From Trifolium pratense (taxonomy: Eukaryota; Streptophyta; Magnoliopsida; Fabales; Fabaceae): a stretch of 64,000 bases of DNA. The DNA lies in assembly GCF_020283565.1 (NCBI RefSeq), contig NC_060060.1:10292001-10356000 (forward strand). Direction: 5' to 3'. The notes under the pieces are model-generated. The model did no database searches. It worked only from the letters and a program-made list of their open reading frames with translations, and was not told where the DNA came from. Made by a program: the position numbers and the translations under genes. Below are positions 21,605 through 33,574 of the stretch, piece by piece (the first letter of the stretch is position 1; every line of letters starts with the position of its first letter).

Positions 21605-23018
21605 GAGAAGAAGAAGAAGATGAAGAGTGAAGAATGAAGAGTGAGGTTATAATGATAATAAGATTTGATTTTGTTTTGTTGTGAGGGAAAAGTGAGAAGA
21701 GAGGACAGACAAGAACAGAGGTAGTCACATGGTGTAAGCGATTAATTATTTTTACAGCTGTTATTCATAAATGTTTCTATCAACCTGTGAGTCTACACTA
21801 TTCTCGTGCGCCCCCACCTCTGCTAAGCTTTGTCCTTGTTTATGGATCAGAAGTGATTACTGATTAGTTAAGTGAGAATGATAATTTAGTGAAGTAGTAG
21901 ACTATGTAGTAGAGCTTTGGATTAAGTCTTAATTCTATAATAAAATCTACTTTTTTTAAGGGAAAAATTATTCTATTTATAAACTTATTTGATGTAGTAA
22001 GACTGTCTGCGCATATCGAAGAAATAATTGCACATCAGAAAGATTTGATTGGATGTATACAAATTTAGCGTCCGATGTTAGAATGATTATTATTATACCT
22101 TTCTGAACAAGGAATCAGCTCACAAGTCTAACACACGACTTCACCTTGACATACGGGTTTTTTAAGCCAATTAAGTTACTTTTAAGCCTGAAAACCAACA
22201 TTTAATATTTTTAGCGATTTTCTGTGTTTTATTTTAGATATTTTCTCACATTAATGTTTCTTTTTAGTATTTAAACATTTTTGGGTTGTAGTAGGAAGGA
22301 TTATCTTTATCATAATAAGTTTATCGCTTTCAAATTTGTGTTTTCGTTCTAAGTTTAATACTTGCTAACACTTGTGTTTTCGACTGCATCACTATTTTTT
22401 TATTTTTTTTATAAGCATCACTATTTTATCTCTAATCTAGTTTGAGACCCTTTTAACAGTTTAGACTCAAACTTGAATAAAATTGGATTCATCGCAGCCA
22501 AACTCCATGCTGTCTAATCAAGGTCAAATGGTTAAAATTTTAACTTCAATTTTTTCTTAGCTTTTAATATTATTTTTTTTAAAGAAATTAAATTAACTCA
22601 TCCAAATTAACTTCAGATTCTTAGTTTTTTAATTATAAAATTTAGCTTTAAATTTCACAGCGGATCTTATATTGAACAAATTCTTTTTTTTTTTTGGTAC
22701 AAATATTGAACAAATTCATATGTGATGTGTTTGTATACTCTGACTCTGTGAGCCTCAAAGTTTTTTTTTTGTTTTTGATAAGCCTTAAAGTATGTTGTGA
22801 AGTTGATTGCATCGGACGGTGATTAGAGGAATGGCTTAATGATTAGGCTGTGATGGATAGCATTGTAGAATCTCTTGCGTGATACCCTACATAACGGTTT
22901 TAATTGCCTCTAATCACGCACCTAACCCCACCTTCCCTCCCTTTCACTTTCACTCTATTATTTTTATTTTTCGTTTTTTAAAATATATGAAATATTTGAT
23001 TATTCTTTTTCTTTTATA
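21605..23018. other. RALF promoter and intergenic
   Basis: The purine/pyrimidine-biased leader of the RALF gene (AG-rich on plus, 21605-21720) is followed by AT-rich sequence. I see no gene or clear element. Confidence 0.4.
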
Positions 23019-23271
23019 CCTCAGTTCTAAAATGAGTGAACCATTTTAATTACATACTCTATTTACATATCTTACTTTAATCCTATTTTTCTACTAATAA
23101 ATAAAAACAAATATTAGCATATAAGATGTTGGATTCGTCTTGATGACTATTTTCAAAATATCATATTTTTATAATTTTTACTATTATACAATTAAAAATA
23201 TAAATCGTCAAAATTATGAATCAGCATGCGTAACGCAGTCAACTGACTCACTCATTATGAGACGGAGGGAG
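23019..23271. mobile_element. Stowaway-type MITE (diverged)
   Basis: The left end CCTCAGTTCTAAAATGAGTG and right end CACTCATTATGAGACGGAGG (then GAG) are imperfect inverted repeats, flanked by TA. Length is 253 bp. Confidence 0.65.
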
Positions 23272-23273
23272 TA

Positions 23274-24618
23274 GTCTGTTCGGATCAATTTATTTTTGAG
23301 TTTATGAAAAATAGCTTAGGTAAATAAATAAATTTTATGTTCACTTTTTTTATTGATAATTATGTTAATTCATAAGTTATCACTGACGAAAATTGTATCT
23401 TCATTAGTTGTTTTTTCATAAACTATTTTGTCAAGCTTATAAATAGTACATAACAATTTACTTATTTGTATAAATTATTTTGCATAAACTTAAAAATAAG
23501 TCAATTCCAACGAAAACTTAATTCATAACTTGCCAATAAGATAAACGCTCTATCTATTCCCAAATAAGTATTGTAGTATACCAATTTTCACAAATTAAAA
23601 AAAGAAAAAGAATATGCACATTTTTTTTTGTAGTGAAAAATATGCACATTCTACCGTCAATCAATTACAACTATGTTTTTCGCCACGTCATCTCACTTAA
23701 CCACACTTTTTTTATATGACATGAAAGGTTGAAGCAGCTATGTTATTTTTACTAAGCTATTAAAATAGAAAATAAGCTATAAAAAACTAAAAATAATAAT
23801 TTTTAATAAGCCATCCCTCCCACGCCCATTTCACCCATCATTTTATGTCTCATACTTATTTACCAACTCATTATACCACATCCTCTCCTTTTCCCACCTC
23901 AACCATTACACAATTTTTCTATAGAACCTAATTTAACACTTTTATACTATGTACATTTGGCCTACCTTTTTATTTAGAGTCTTAGACAGACATACCTTAT
24001 CTCATTTTACTCAATGTATTTTGTGAGTTTTCTCACTTTCTTTCACCCCATAAAAAAAATTAAGTAAAGACTCGATTTTAGAGATAAAACATGAGTAGCT
24101 TTAAGTTTTCTAACATTGATCCAACTTTTCTTCCAAAAAATCAATCTTATCTACAAACTAAAAATGAGTAATTCTAAAATCTTCTTCATTTTCAACTTGA
24201 AAACCAACTTACACAATCTTATTGCTTCAAAAAATAACAAATTAAAGCCTTCAATTGCGATAACTTAAAATAATTATTTCCAAAACAATAACTTTTTAAC
24301 CCCCTTTTTTTTAATTAAAATCAATAATTCAATTAAATAAAGAACAAATTGATCACGTCATTTTGTAAAAAAAAAAAATAGCATTGTGTACCTCTTACAT
24401 TTTTATTCCTGATAACAGCTTCCTTCTCTTTTTTTTTTTATTGACTAAGATAACAGCTACCTTCTTAAAAATGTATATATGTAGCAAATTTTAAATTTCA
24501 GGTTCAAAAAACAAACACAAATTTTGGTGTGAGGAAAAAAATAAAAAATAATTTTTTTTGTCGAAATGGAAGAATTAATGTAGGTGTGCAATACAGTTTG
24601 GTGGTATATTTAACAATT
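23274..24618. other. Intergenic, AT-rich
   Basis: I see no gene and no bounded element in this stretch. Confidence 0.4.
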
Positions 24619-24793
24619 GGGTCATGCTAACCGGTGCCCCCGGGGCACTGGTTAAGAAAACCAAAATTAAAAAGTTTTGAAAAGAAAATAACACTTTTTA
24701 AACTTTCGAGAAGTTGACTGCACAAATTCCAATACCAAATTACTATTTTTGCATCCTTAACTAGTGCCCCGAGGGCACTGTTTAGCATTTTCC
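24619..24793. mobile_element. 175-bp MITE with 9-bp target duplication
   Basis: The inverted ends are GGGTCATGCTAACCGGTGCC and its imperfect complement GGCACTGTTTAGCATTTTCC. The direct repeat TTAACAATT flanks it at 24610-24618 and 24794-24802. The tips carry GGTGCCCCCGGGGCAC, a near-palindrome. Confidence 0.85.
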
Positions 24794-24828
24794 TTAACAA
24801 TTCCCTTTTCAAATATATAAACGCAGTT

Positions 24829-26345
24829 GCTCTTTCAATAAATTGTCCAAGTCAAAGCCCATAAAGACTACACCTCAGACTATATATGGCCAGAAAGTAA
24901 GAGTAGCCCATAAATATTCTCCATCAATAGCTCTCTTTGGGAACACCACAGTTTAAGTTTATTATGGCTTATAGATTATATTTTATCGGTCCATTATTAT
25001 AAGTTACTATTGAAATTTTTTATGTATATTAAGAAAAATTGATACAGTAATTAATGCATAGTTTTTAGATATTATAATTACTAAATTGTCCTTAACGAAA
25101 AAATGTACTACTCCCTCCGTCCCAAAATATAAGGGAAAATTGGTCAACTAAAGTTGATGTATCTAGTCCAAATTTTTAACCAAATACATCAACTTTCTTT
25201 GACCAATTTTCCCTTATATTTTGGGACAGAGTAGTACCTCCGTGACGTTTTTCTATGATTTTGTTGTCCCGTTTTACAAGGCTATTTTCAAAGTTTAAGA
25301 TACATTAATTAAATTTTCACAAAAATACTCTTAATTAAATGAAGAGAAATAAAAGATCATCATTTCTCTTAATGATTGAAGGGTAATTTTGAAAAAAAAA
25401 AATGCATATTATTGATAAATTTAATGCGAAAATTATTTTTCTTAGTCTTGTGCATTTGTCAATGATTTCAGACGGAGTATTTATAGTTAACTTTTCTTCA
25501 TTGTTAAAAATACACGTTGTGTGGTTGCTATTGACACTAAAAGCATTCTGTCAATTAATGGATAAGCATTTGATTTATCGGATTCAACTAATTTTTGACA
25601 CAATTCACCAATAGTGAACATCTAAAAATTGACATATTTAAGCGCATCAAACTCGTAATGTTGCAACTCATATACCAATGAAGTCTTTTCTTAAAAAGAA
25701 AAATTTGCATTGTAAAATTTCTCACTAAGATTACAAATGTCTTAAGCATTAAATAACTTGAATTCATCGTTGGAATTTAAATATGCACTCAATATAACAA
25801 GTTCAATTGTCTGTTCACTAAATCTACTATGTTTGTTCACTAAATCTACTATCTACTATATGATAATGATCTTAAACGGTCACAAATTTTTTTTGATGAT
25901 GAGATCAAATTAAATATGAAATAATTCCAATTATTGCTTACTTCTCTAACCTCTCACACCTTTCAAATGTGAATTAATCTTATCTTATTCCAGTTGCTTA
26001 GTTTCACCTTTGCTGTTTTGAAATTAGATCCTCTCTTTGTTTATTGAAATTCCAGTTGGTTTCCAACATATCTATCTCCCATGAGAGAAAGTCTTTTTAT
26101 AGACACATACATAAATAATATTTGTTAGACACACTCACATGGAACAAAAAATAAATAAAGAGAAAATGGTTAAAGTGGTATAAACTGATGTGATAATTTT
26201 ATTTTATTTTTTATTTTTGTGATGTGTGTGCGTCTAAAGCTTGTGCTCAAATGATTGTGCCTAAAGGGCTAATAGGTGTATCTCCTCTCACGAATAGATC
26301 CCTACAAGAGAGAATCTATATCTATAAATTTTTTATACGAAATAA
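24829..26345. repeat. Segmental duplication block A
   Basis: 24840-25896 matches 27275-28830 (block B) in the same orientation and at high similarity. 25941-26082 and 26286-26345 match 35958-36170, downstream of the dead MATE gene. About 200 bp at 26086-26285 (ATAGACACATAC...GTGCGTCTAAAG) is an insertion absent from the MATE-side copy. No gene remains in the block. Confidence 0.8.
25111..25231. mobile_element. Short Stowaway MITE
   Basis: CTCCCTCCGTCCCAAAATAT and ATATTTTGGGACAGAG flank a near-perfect hairpin of 121 bp with TA on both sides. Block B lacks it at the matching place, so it inserted after the duplication or was lost there. Confidence 0.85.
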
Positions 26346-26529
26346 TTTGATTTTTTTTCTTTTCTGAAAGTCCCAGTTGCACCATAAAAAAATACCAAAT
26401 TGACTCACATTTTTTTTAAAAAAATATTCTATAATATCCCTGTGCATGGCAGGCAGCAACATGGCGCCCTTTTTTTCTCGATTGTTTGGGAGGGTTAGGG
26501 TTTATGGTTTTTAAGAGTTAAAACTAGAC

Positions 26530-26594
<65 letters not shown>
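26530..26594. repeat. (TTA)n microsatellite
   Basis: About 21 TTA triplets in a row, between blocks A and B. Confidence 0.95.
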
Positions 26595-27032
26595 TTTTAC
26601 AGTCATAATTATTGAGTATACGGTATCAATGATAACCCGTTTTTACTCGATAATAATTAATGCAAAGTAGACTGATTTCATAATTAAATGCATATTAATA
26701 TTTACAATCATATGCTGATCTCATTTATAAACCGAATTAGGCAATTTAAAAATAAACATTTAATTTAATTTGCCTATTTAAAAGTTGATATTTTGTACTG
26801 TATAGTGATTAATACTGTAATTTTTTTTTAAAAAAATCAATTACCCAAACCCCAAACACCTCTAACCCTAAACCTTAACCCTCATAAACCCTCTAACCCT
26901 TTTAATATACAAACTATTTTTTTGAGTACAGTTTTTTTTTTTTTTTTTGCATAAATGCCATTTCTAATTTCTAATTACAATATATTGAGTTCTGGAGCAC
27001 CGATAGCATACTAGTTTAACTAAACACAAATC

Positions 27033-27050
27033 GCTTATAAAAAAAAAAAA
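27033..27050. mobile_element. Poly(A)-only retroposon insertion
   Basis: GCTTAT plus a run of 12 A is flanked by perfect 14-bp direct repeats ACTAAACACAAATC (27019-27032 and 27051-27064). The duplicate locus at about 29930 has a single ACTAAACACAAATC and no A-run. This fits a target-primed insertion that copied only the tail. Confidence 0.65.
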
Positions 27051-27337
27051 ACTAAACACAAATCATTTAATTTTGGAGCATGGGTTGAGAAACTGTCATA
27101 AGAGGCACTTTTGTGCTCCAAACACACAGAACATGACCCGCCTAAAATCAATACCATTGCCAACAACAAAATGTTTTTTTTTAATCTCATCAATAAATGG
27201 TGTACTTGTAATATTAATGCTCTTTTCCATGCTGTGAGTGAACTATAGTTGTGACGAGTTGAGATCTTCTAAAAAAAAGTCCATAAAGACTACACTTCAG
27301 ACTATATATGGCCAAAAAGCAAGAGTAGCCCATAAAT

Positions 27338-27591
27338 AAAATTTCTCATCCCACCCACTCACTTTCTCACCTACCCCCATATTTTTCCATTTTTGCCCTT
27401 GGTCAAAAAATTCGTAACGCATTTTCCGAATTTTTTTTGCCTTTAAAAACAACTTCGGAATGTGTTTTCCGAATTTTTTCCAAATTTGAACTAAAAAAAT
27501 TCGGAAAACGCGTTCCGAATTTTTTGACCAAGGGCAAAAATGAAAAACAGGGGATAGGTGAGAAAGTGAGTAGGTGAGATGAGAAATTTTC
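27338..27591. mobile_element. 254-bp hairpin MITE with 10-bp target duplication
   Basis: The inverted ends (AAAATTTCTCATCCCACCC against GAAAATTTCTCATCTCACC) run about 100 bp inward through TTGCCCTTGGTCAAAAAATT. GCCCATAAAT is duplicated at 27328-27337 and 27592-27601. Block A keeps the uninterrupted site with one GCCCATAAAT, so the insertion and its bounds are directly shown. MULE-type by target size. Confidence 0.9.
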
Positions 27592-28020
27592 GCCCATAAA
27601 TATTCTCCATCAATAGCTCTCTTTGGCAACACTGCAGTTTAAGTTTATTATGACTTATAGATTATATTTTCTCCGTCCATTATTATAAGTCTTTATTGAA
27701 TTTTTTTATGCATATTAGGAAAAATTGATCCAGTAATTAATGTGTAATTTTTAGATATTATAATTACTAAACTGTCCTTGATGAAAAGATGTACTACTTC
27801 CGTCGCAATATATAAGACGTTTTTCTATGATTTTGTTGTCCCGTTTTATAAGGCTATTTTCAAAGTTTAAGATTCATTAATTAATATTTCACAAAAATAC
27901 TCCTAATTAAATGAAGAGAAATAAAAGATCATCATTTTCTCTTAATGATTGAAGGGTAATTTTGAAAGAAAAAAAAAATGCATATTATTGATAAATTTAA
28001 TGCGAAAACTATTTTTCTTA

Positions 28021-28383
28021 GAGCATCTCCAATGGTGATACCACTTTGGGTATCATAATTACTAACAAGTGGTCTCTACAATGTCATGTAATATTTATGC
28101 AACTCAAACATATTTTACTCCAATGGTGATACCACTATTTGAGTATCATACATTAATGACAAATAGTAATGTTTTGACATATATGGAAGCTATTAAATTG
28201 AATTTATATAACAAAAATAAAAATAATAATAACATTAAATTGATGATATACCATATTTAAGGTACCAGTATCATCATTTTTGATACCCTTTGTGTCACGT
28301 CATGAAACTCCAATGATAAAAATGTTAAGGTACTGTATTATTAGTCTATGAAACTCTCTTAGATACCCTTATTGGAGATACTC
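28021..28383. mobile_element. Tourist (PIF/Harbinger) MITE
   Basis: The TIRs GAGCATCTCCAATGGTGATA and TATTGGAGATACTC carry a 3-bp TTA duplication (28018-28020 and 28384-28386). Block A has the empty site (TTTTTCTTAGTCTTGTG). Length is 363 bp; the longest ORF is not credible. Confidence 0.9.
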
Positions 28384-28852
28384 TTAGTCTTGTGAATTTG
28401 TCAATGACTTCGGACGAAGGATTTATAGTTAACTTTTCTTCATTGTTAAAAATACACGTTGTGTGGTTGCTATTGACACTAAAAGCATTTTGTCAATTGA
28501 TGAATAAGCATTTGATTTATGGGACTCAACTAATTTTTGACACAATTCACCAATAGTGAACATATAAAAATTCATCAAACTCGTAATGTTGCAACTCATA
28601 TACCAATTAAGTCTTTTCTTAAAAAGAAAAATTTGCATCAGTAAAATTTCTCACTAAGATTACAAATGTCTTAAGCATTAAATAACTTGAATTCATCGTT
28701 GGAATTTAAATATGCACTCAATATAACAAGTTCAATTGTCTGTTCACTAAATCTACTATGTTTATTCACTAAATCTACTATCTACTATATGATAATGATC
28801 TTAAACGGTCACAAAATTCTTTTGATGATGAGATCACAATTTTAATTTTTTA

Positions 28853-28972
28853 CATCTTCCGTCTCAAAATATAAGCAAAAATTGATCCAAAAAAATGAAT
28901 GTATTTAGTTCAAATTTTTAACCCAGAACATCAAATTTATTTGACTCATTTTTGCTTATCTTTTGGGACGGA
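28853..28972. mobile_element. Short Stowaway-like MITE
   Basis: CTTCCGTCTCAAAATATAAG and CTTATCTTTTGGGACGGA are imperfect inverted ends about 120 bp apart, near TA dinucleotides. Confidence 0.65.
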
Positions 28973-29119
28973 TAGAATATAATTGAACAAGAGATATGAA
29001 AATATTTTGCATTCAAATTCAAATCACTGATAGTCAACTCCGTATCCATCACATGGATACTGAAAAATAAAAGAAGCTGAAATCCTCAAAAAAAGTTATT
29101 CACAGAAGAACAAAGAAAC

Positions 29120-29676
29120 AGTGTCTTGGTAGGCATGGTCCCCCTAAATATTTTTGAATATTTTTTTATACTACTATGGCATAATTTTACTTTTGGTCCT
29201 CCTATTCTATTAAACTCATAAAAATGGTCACTTTTTTAGTCAAAATTTTGGCTCTATTTTCATACTTGGTGTATATTTGATCTCAAAACATATGTTTTTC
29301 CAACTAAAAATAGTATTTTTTACAAAAAAAGGTGATTTGTTTCCCCAATAATGTTCAATAAAAAAAAATCTTTTGTGAGATTAAAACTCGCCTTTTTTGA
29401 TGTAAAAAGTTTCATTTTTTTTTTCTTCTTTTGGTAAGGTAAAGTTGAATTTTAAAGACAAAGTGCATAAATTAAGACCAAAATTACAAACATATAAAAA
29501 TAAATGCCAAAAAGTTCTACTTAAAAAAAATTGTCTATAAAATGTGATTCACAATATTAGCTTTAAATTTATCTTATAACTTCTTATATATATTATGCTT
29601 TCAAAATTTAATTTTTCTTTACTAACTTATGTTTTTAAACTCGGCCCCCTTAAGCTAAAATTCTGGCTCCGTCCTT
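29120..29676. mobile_element. Decayed DNA-element copy, family shared with 12494-13030
   Basis: It shares GGTCCCCCTAAATA, TTTTACTTTTGGTCCTCCTA and TTTATCTTATAACTTCTTA, in order, with 12494-13030, and ends TTCTGGCTCCGTCC. The left terminus is lost. Confidence 0.5.
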
Positions 29677-30559
29677 GTTGGTAGGGTGAGTGATTGTTTT
29701 CTTTCAATCGAACGTTTGTTCTGCATCGTAACTCCATTTTTGCTATTACTTTACAGGGTCGTGTTGCTTCTTGTATTTGCATTTGAGAGAGCTTAACCAC
29801 TTTCTTGTATTTGATGGCGACTTAGGTTTAATTCCATACTTTATGTAATTGAAGGGCTCATATTCAGCAGTAGGCACCACAACAAAGGTTACCGCACGAC
29901 CGGTTCTGGAGCACCGATAGCATACTAGTTTAACTAAACACAAATCATTTAATTTTGGAGTATGGATTGAGAAACTGTCATAAGAGGCACTTTTGTGCTC
30001 CAAACACACAGAACATGACCCGCCTAAAATCAAAAATGGAAAAACATGGGGGTATGCTCTCTTTTCCATGCTGTGAGTGAACTATAGTTGTGACTATAAA
30101 TATTTTGATTGAAGAAAATGCAAAAAAAAAAAAAAAAACCTAGTTGTGAGGCATATAACTATGAGCTCTATGGAAAACCAAACCATTGCTATTGGGACTT
30201 GACTCACTCACACATTGCAAATCTATCATCAGATACTGTTGAAGAAATCTTGGAACATAGGCGGTAGGCCTATTCAGTTGAGATTGTGGCTTAAACTTGT
30301 TGCTTGGGAGTCAAGGGTCCTATGGATCCTTTCTGGTGCATCTATTATTGCCTACCTTTTCAACTACATGCTAAGCTTTGCTACCTTAATATTTAGTGGA
30401 CACTTGGGTTCTGTAAAGCTCGCTGGTGCATCTAAATAGCTAGTGTTGGAATTCAAGGTCTTACTTATGGAATTATGGTATGATTCTTATATATTTTATC
30501 CTCATTTCAATATAGAGTTGTTAGTGACTTGAAAATGTTTATCATTATTATATTATATA

Positions 30560-30705
30560 CTCCCTTTGGTCTCATATATAAGTGAAGATTCATTTTTCAG
30601 GTTTATCGAATAACTGATGTATCTAGTGCATATTATGGATCAGATACATCAGTTATTCAATGAACTTAAAAAAGAATTTTTGCTTATATATGAAATCAGA
30701 GGGAG
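30560..30705. mobile_element. Stowaway MITE in MATE intron 1
   Basis: CTCCCTTTGGTCTCATATAT and ATATATGAAATCAGAGGGAG are inverted ends of a 146-bp element that also has an internal palindrome around AACTGATGTATC. Left TA target is intact. Confidence 0.75.
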
Positions 30706-31107
30706 AAGCATATATAGCATTGTACCTATAAACTTTATCTTTAATATTAATGTTCAACCTAACTATGATTTTTTGATATATTCATATTTGTTATTTTCCT
30801 TAAATAGATAGGAATGGCAAGTGCAGTGCAAACTGTGTGTGGACAAGCTTATGGAGCCAAAAAATATGCAGTAATGTGCATCACATTGCAGAGAGCAATA
30901 ATCTTACATTTAGGAGCAGCGGTGATTCTAACATTTGTCTATTGGTTTTCTGGAGATTTTCTAAAACTCATAGGACAGACAGAGAGCATAGCCGAGCAAG
31001 GCCAAGTTTTCGCTCGCGGTCTTATTCCTCAACTCTATGCATTAGCATTAATCTGTCCAATGCAGAGGTTTCTCCAAGCACAGAACATTATTAATCCTCT
31101 TGCAGAT

Positions 31108-31355
31108 TGTTGAAAGTTTGAATCAATAATATTATTATAGTTTAATAGAGTTTATTGAGTTTCTTAGGATTCCTATTGTTACTCTTTTTAACTATAGGAA
31201 TTATGAGTATTAGTTGGTGTGTTACAAATTTAAGGTAGTTTAATTCTGATTTATGTTTATGTTTTTTATGTTATGTTTTTCATGTATTTAAAGGATGATA
31301 ATATCAATAAAATTATGTGAGTTGTATTCCTCCTTCCTCTAAAAAAATACCAACA
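31108..31355 (+). repeat. Copia 5' LTR
   Basis: 248 bp. It differs from the 3' LTR at about 7-8 bases plus a 3-bp microsatellite step, i.e. roughly 97 percent identity by eye, implying a fairly recent insertion. Confidence 0.95.
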
Positions 31356-31441
31356 GTGGTATCTAGAGCTTTTTTCTTGAGGGACCTAGTGAGGTTGAGA
31401 GTTCCATCAAACACACAAAAAAAAAAAAAAAGAAGATCAAA

Positions 31442-32617
31442 ATGCAATCAGAAAACTTAGCCATAAAATTACCAGTTTTTGAGGGTAAAAATTATCACTT
31501 ATGGGCAACCAGAATGGAAGCTTATCTTGAAGCTAATGATCTTTGGGAGGCTGTTGAGGATGAGTATGAGATTGATCCATTACCGGACAATTCAACGGTT
31601 GCACAAATTAAAATTCATAAGACGAAAAAGCAGCGAAAATCAAAGGCAAAGTCTTATCTCTTTTCTGCTGTTTCTGAAGCAATCTTTACAAAAATTATGA
31701 CTCTGAAGTCAGCCAAAGCAATATGGGATTTTCTCAAGCAGGAGTACGAAGGAAATGAGAAAATCAAAGGGATGCAAGTGCTGAATTTGATCAGAGAATT
31801 TGAGATGCAGCGGATGAAGGAATCAGAAACAATCAAGGAGTATTCTGACAAACTTCTAAGCATCGTCAACAATGTAAGATTGCTTGGAACTGAATTTTCT
31901 GATACAAGGATAGTCCAAAAAATTCTTGTAACTGTTCCTGAGAGATTTGAGTCCACCATTTCTTCTCTAGAAAACTCCAAAGATTTGTCAACCATTACTT
32001 TGTCAAAATTGGTGTATGCTTTGCAAGCCCAAGAACAAAGGCGACTTATGAGGGAGGAAGGCACGATTGAAGGTGCTTTACAAGCAAAGTTGAAGCTCAA
32101 TCAAGGCCACAAAGGAGAGAAGAAAAAGGCCCAATGGAACAACTACCAGAAAGGAGAAGGTTCTAATAAATTGAGTAGTAAAGCTGAAGATGAGCAGGCA
32201 AATTATCCTCCATGTCAGCATTGTGAAAAAACAAATCATCCACATTTCAGATGCTGGAGTAGACCTAATTTCCGTTGCAACAAATGCAATCAGCCGGGTC
32301 ATATTGCAAAATTTTGCAAAAATGAAGTACAACCTAAAGTTGAGGCACAAGTGGCTGATCAAAATGAGGAGGAGGAATACTTATTTGCAGCAACATGTTT
32401 GTCTACCGACAAAAATAAGAAAAATTGGTTGGTTGATAGTGGATGCACACATCACATGGCCCATGATGAAGAGTTGTTCAAGAAGTTAGACAAAACAATT
32501 GTTTCAAAAGTTACCATTGGCAATGGACAAAGTGTTGATGTCAAAGGCAAGGGAGTTGTTGCTGTTGAAACTCTCTCAGATACTAAATATATTTCTGATG
32601 TTTTATTTGTGCCTTAG
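31442..32617 (+). CDS. Copia Gag with protease N-terminus
   Basis: 391 aa from ATG 31442. The N-terminal half is the UBN2/DUF4219-type capsid region (LPVFEGKNYHLWATRMEAYL, later IWDFLKQEYEGNEKI). Two CCHC zinc knuckles follow: CQHCEKTNHPHFRC and CNKCNQPGHIAKFC. The frame then enters the aspartic protease with WLVDSGCTHHM and closes at an amber codon (32615-32617) after SDVLFVP, where full elements continue as VP-x-LNQNLLSVGQ. The stop separates a Gag-rich product from the remnant pol. Whether it is a decay mutation or was kept because the element is Gag-only cannot be told from one copy. Confidence 0.9.
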   Translation: MQSENLAIKLPVFEGKNYHLWATRMEAYLEANDLWEAVEDEYEIDPLPDNSTVAQIKIHKTKKQRKSKAKSYLFSAVSEAIFTKIMTLKSAKAIWDFLKQEYEGNEKIKGMQVLNLIREFEMQRMKESETIKEYSDKLLSIVNNVRLLGTEFSDTRIVQKILVTVPERFESTISSLENSKDLSTITLSKLVYALQAQEQRRLMREEGTIEGALQAKLKLNQGHKGEKKKAQWNNYQKGEGSNKLSSKAEDEQANYPPCQHCEKTNHPHFRCWSRPNFRCNKCNQPGHIAKFCKNEVQPKVEAQVADQNEEEEYLFAATCLSTDKNKKNWLVDSGCTHHMAHDEELFKKLDKTIVSKVTIGNGQSVDVKGKGVVAVETLSDTKYISDVLFVP

Positions 32618-33262
32618 TTGAATCAAAATTTGTTGAGTGTTGGACAAATGCTGGAAAAACACTACACTTTGCATTTTAATGACATGAAATGCACCATATT
32701 TGATCCTGTTGGTGGTGAACTAATGTCTATTAAAATGAGAAATAGAAGTTTTCCGATAGAGTGGAAGCAAACAACAATGCATGCATCTCCAAGTGTAGTA
32801 GAAGCCTCAAATAAAGAGAAGAACGGAGTAGAAATTCTCCAAGGCCAAAACTCTAAAACTGCAGAAGAAAAATTTGATGATAATGCTAATTTTTCTGTTA
32901 AAAAGTGTGAACCTTATGCTGAAATTTTTGAAATGTGCAATGTTGCTATGGTCAATCCTTTGGGTGATGCAAATGTGGCAAGCATGGATGGTTGGAGAGT
33001 TGTCATGCAGGAGGATAAAAATATGAAAGAGAAAAATGAATCTTGGCAATTTGAAGACAAGCCAAGAGATCAAAAGTTGAATAATGTTAAGTGGGTTTAT
33101 AGAACTAAACTTGATCATAATGGTTCTAAGAACAAATTTCAGGAAAAATTGGTTGACAAAGGCTTTCGGGAACATGAAGTTTATTTTTCTAATGATTTTG
33201 CTCATGTGGCAAGTCATGAAGGGGCAAGTTTTGAAGCTGAGAAAATCTACAAAGTTCATTAG
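32618..33262 (+). pseudogene. Copia pol remnant
   Basis: Directly in frame after the amber stop, LNQNLLSVGQML and the pre-integrase region lead to a low-complexity joint. The start of reverse transcriptase follows (MDGWRVVMQEDKNMKEK..., VKWVYRTKLDHNG) and ends at KVH. Integrase, the RT catalytic core and RNase H are absent. No ATG starts the frame. Confidence 0.85.
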
Positions 33263-33323
33263 AGAAGTTGAGAAGTCCAAAGAAGAGAAATTTGAAGTCA
33301 ATAACTATTGATTCAAGGAGGAG

Positions 33324-33574
33324 TGTTGAAAGTTTGAATCAATATTATTATTATTATAGTTTAATAGAGTTTATTGAGTTTCTTAGGATTCCTATTGTTA
33401 CTGTTTTTAACTATAGGAATTATGAGTGTTAGTTGGTGTGTTACAAATTTAAGGTAGTTTAATTCTGATTTATGTTTATGTTTTTTATGTTATGTTTTTT
33501 ATGTATTTAAAGGATGATAATATCAATAAAATTGTGTGAGTTGTATTCCTCAAACCTCTAAAAAAATACCAACA
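33324..33574 (+). repeat. Copia 3' LTR
   Basis: 251 bp, partner of 31108-31355; it follows the polypurine tract and is flanked on the right by the second CAGAT. Confidence 0.95.

Larger units (their letters stand above)
26990..28830. repeat. Segmental duplication block B
   Basis: 26990-27255 matches 29904-30094, just upstream of the MATE pseudogene. 27275-28830 matches block A. It carries three insertions absent from its partners (27033-27050, 27338-27591, 28021-28383). Confidence 0.8.
31108..33574 (+). mobile_element. Copia retrotransposon, internally deleted (non-autonomous)
   Basis: The element of 2467 bp has LTRs at 31108-31355 and 33324-33574, both starting TGTTGAAAG and ending ACCAACA. 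CAGAT is duplicated at 31103-31107 and 33575-33579. The primer site TGGTATCTAGAGC (31357-31369) is one change away from the initiator-Met site TGGTATCAGAGC. The polypurine tract AAGGAGGAG ends at 33323. It encodes Gag with a protease start. Integrase and most of reverse transcriptase are gone, so movement would need enzymes from a full relative. Confidence 0.95.

Noticed and set aside
29746..30069. 107-aa minus-strand ORF upstream of the MATE pseudogene
   Set aside because: Half of it is the repeat shared with block B, where the frame is not kept; no recognisable domain.
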